NCBI RefSeq assembly: GCF_030812915.1
Contig: NZ_JAUSTQ010000001.1
Span: 347,640 to 411,639 of the forward strand
DNA length: 64,000 nt
Direction: 5' to 3'
Source of the DNA: Alkalibacillus salilacus
GTDB taxonomy: Bacteria > Bacillota > Bacilli > Bacillales > Alkalibacillaceae
The position numbers and the translations under genes are program-made. The notes under the pieces are model-generated. The model searched no databases, was not told the origin of the DNA, and saw only the letters and a list, made by a program, of their open reading frames with translations. This document shows positions 61,126 to 64,000 of the stretch, one piece after another. Every line of letters begins with the position of its first letter. Positions within the stretch are counted from its first letter, which is position 1.

Positions 61126-61486
61126 GTTAAATGGTATGATGTTTTACGGTTATCACGGTTTGTTTCCAGAAGAGAATAAGTTAGGTCAACGTTTTACAGT
61201 CGACTTAGAGCTTATGTTGGATTTATCGTCATCAGGTAAAACTGACAATATGGATGATAGCATTGACTATGGTCAAGCCTATGAAGTAGCTCAGGCTGTT
61301 GTTGAAGGTGAAGCGTATAATTTAGTTGAAGCCGTTGCTGAAACGTTGGCCGAAGAAATGTTTCGAGCATTTTCAATTTTAGAAGCGATTAAAATAACGA
61401 TTGATAAACCAGGTCCACCAATCCCAGGTTATTACCAATCGGTTGCGGTTGAGATCGAACGGGAGCGCCCTTATGGCTTATCGTAG
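61112..61486 (+). CDS. folB: Dihydroneopterin aldolase
   Basis: A 124-residue T-fold enzyme that cleaves dihydroneopterin. It has FYGYHGLFPEENKLGQRF near residue 9 and the DYGQAYEV and KPGPPIPGYY motifs. ATG 61112 has AAAGGGTGG seven bases upstream within folP. It overlaps folK by 14 bases. Confidence 0.94.
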   Translation: MDKIKLNGMMFYGYHGLFPEENKLGQRFTVDLELMLDLSSSGKTDNMDDSIDYGQAYEVAQAVVEGEAYNLVEAVAETLAEEMFRAFSILEAIKITIDKPGPPIPGYYQSVAVEIERERPYGLS

Positions 61487-61970
61487 TTATATCGCATTAG
61501 GGTCGAATATTGAACCAAGGGAAGTTTACTTAAAAGAAGCAATTGAAGCTTTATCTCAAGATCAGGGCGTTGAGCTTATAGCGTTATCAAAGGTCTACCA
61601 AACCGCACCAGTTGGTTTTCTTGATCAAGCGGCCTTTCTAAACATGGTGGTTGCCGTTGATACCACCTATGAACCGTTAGAATTATTAACGTTAACACAA
61701 TCGATTGAGGAGTCAGTCGGTCGTGAGAAAACATTTCGAAACGGGCCGCGGCAGATCGATTTGGATATCTTATTATTTGCTCAGGCGAAGTTAGAAACAG
61801 AACGCTTAACGATTCCTCATCCACGAATGACCGAGCGAGCTTTTGTGTTAGTGCCATTGTCTGATATAGCTAAGCATGAAAAAATTAACGATAAAACCGT
61901 TCAAAGCTATGTGAATGAACTTGATTCTGAGGAACTTGCTGGTGTAGAGTATTATGCAGAACATATTTGA
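61473..61970 (+). CDS. folK: 2-amino-4-hydroxy-6-hydroxymethyldihydropteridine pyrophosphokinase
   Basis: A 165-residue HPPK, with ALGSNIEPRE at the start, YQTAPVGFLDQAAFLNMV and RQIDLDILLF with the metal-binding Asp pair. It makes the pterin substrate of FolP. ATG 61473 follows GGGAG by seven bases. The folP-folB-folK genes overlap and form one operon. Confidence 0.94.
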   Translation: MAYRSYIALGSNIEPREVYLKEAIEALSQDQGVELIALSKVYQTAPVGFLDQAAFLNMVVAVDTTYEPLELLTLTQSIEESVGREKTFRNGPRQIDLDILLFAQAKLETERLTIPHPRMTERAFVLVPLSDIAKHEKINDKTVQSYVNELDSEELAGVEYYAEHI

Positions 61971-62051
61971 ATAAATGATGATCTAACCTTCTGTTTAACG
62001 CGCCAAGTGTTTAAACTAGATTATCAGGTATCGTGAAGGATTACTTAATAG

Positions 62052-63557
<1,506 letters not shown>

Positions 63558-63579
63558 TTGATGATGTATAGATAAAGCC

Positions 63580-63621
63580 AAGACTTACCACACTAGTGAA
63601 GGTGTAGGTAAGTCTTTTTTT
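63580..63621 (+). terminator. Terminator of lysS
   Basis: AAGACTTACC pairs with GGTAAGTCTT, ending in seven T. Confidence 0.9.
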
Positions 63622-63762
63622 ATGGTTTTGTAATCAAGAATAATATGATTTTCATTGAATGGAAAGTCGTGATGATAGAAGATGATTTGATAACTAACTT
63701 AGTGAGCTTTGGGTATTAAAAGAAGCTTTATTTGTCAGAATTAATTTACATTAACAAAACTA

Positions 63763-63791
63763 TTGCGTATGACTTTCAGGCGTGATACATT
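63763..63791 (+). promoter_or_regulatory. Probable rRNA promoter P1
   Basis: TTGCGT, 17 bases, TACATT. First of three promoters with 17-base spacers before the window edge. Confidence 0.5.
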
Positions 63792-63870
63792 ATTAATTGT
63801 CGCGTTGAGAGACGCGCTAATGACAGTGATTTGAAGGAACATATAGCGAAATCAAATCACAAAATAACTA

Positions 63871-63899
63871 TTGACTTTTCAACCAATAGTTGTTATATT
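63871..63899 (+). promoter_or_regulatory. Probable rRNA promoter P2
   Basis: TTGACT, 17 bases, TATATT. Confidence 0.7.
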
Positions 63900-63965
63900 A
63901 AAAAGGTCGCTTTTTGAGAGCCAAATCGATTTAAACAATCGATTAAAAAGATTAATAAAAAGTTG

Positions 63966-63994
63966 TTGACTTTCGGTTTTCAACTTGGTATATT
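63966..63994 (+). promoter_or_regulatory. Probable rRNA promoter P3
   Basis: TTGACT, 17 bases, TATATT, 95 bases after P2 with nearly the same boxes. In B. subtilis an rRNA operon follows lysS. The 16S gene itself is outside the window. Confidence 0.7.
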
Positions 63995-64000
63995 AGTCAT

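Overview
This window is core chromosome from a low-GC, spore-forming member of the Bacillaceae. From tadA to lysS the gene order is close to the origin-proximal region of Bacillus subtilis: tadA, SRP RNA, dnaX, ebfC, recR, bofA, csfB, yaaO, tmk, darA, yaaR, holB, ricT, yabA, trmN6, rsmI, abrB, metS, tatD, yabE, rnmV, ksgA, yabG, veg, sspF, ispE, purR, spoVG, glmU, prs, ctc, pth, fin, mfd, spoVT, yabM, yabN, rqcP, yabP, yabQ, divIC, yabR, tRNAs, spoIIE, yabS, yabT, tilS, hprT, ftsH, coaX, hslO, folP, folB, folK, lysS. Many acidic proteins, including a long Asp/Glu/Ser tail on FtsH, suggest a moderately halophilic or alkaliphilic genus. That placement is inference.

Layout. Positions 1-3446 hold a reactive-sulfur cluster: two rhodaneses, a rhodanese-metallo-beta-lactamase fusion, a TSUP permease and a DUF202 membrane protein. 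Positions 3452-4561 hold a YvrJ-like peptide gene divergent from a two-gene split sigma factor resembling SigO-RsoA. Positions 4712-9539 hold acetyl-CoA synthetase, an orphan siderophore-type N-hydroxylase, a PfpI-like protein and a DUF3891 protein. From 9531 on, the conserved block runs almost uninterrupted to lysS. The window ends in three tandem sigma-A-type promoters that probably drive an rRNA operon starting just past the edge.

The genes fall into a few functional groups. DNA replication and repair: dnaX, holB, ebfC, recR, yabA, mfd. Translation and RNA maturation: tadA, SRP RNA, metS, lysS, rsmI, ksgA, rnmV, trmN6, tilS, pth, rqcP, ctc. Envelope and precursors: murB, glmU, prs, divIC, yabE, coaX, folP-folB-folK. 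Sporulation control: csfB and fin (anti-sigma factors), bofA, spoIIE, spoVT, spoVG, yabG, yabP, yabQ, sspF, yaaH. Several promoters match the expected alternative sigma factor: sigma-H at spoVG, sigma-G at spoVT, sigma-F/G at csfB, sigma-E at yabP and sigma-B at ctc.

The most unusual signal is a family of dispersed intergenic repeats: five near-complete copies and one remnant in 64 kb. Each copy is one long imperfect hairpin of about 148 bp with 15-16 bp terminal inverted repeats. Stem changes are compensated between copies, and two copies carry optional nested branch modules. The largest (58074-58460) has three separate structured insertions. This looks like a modular structured DNA or RNA element that grows by adding hairpins.
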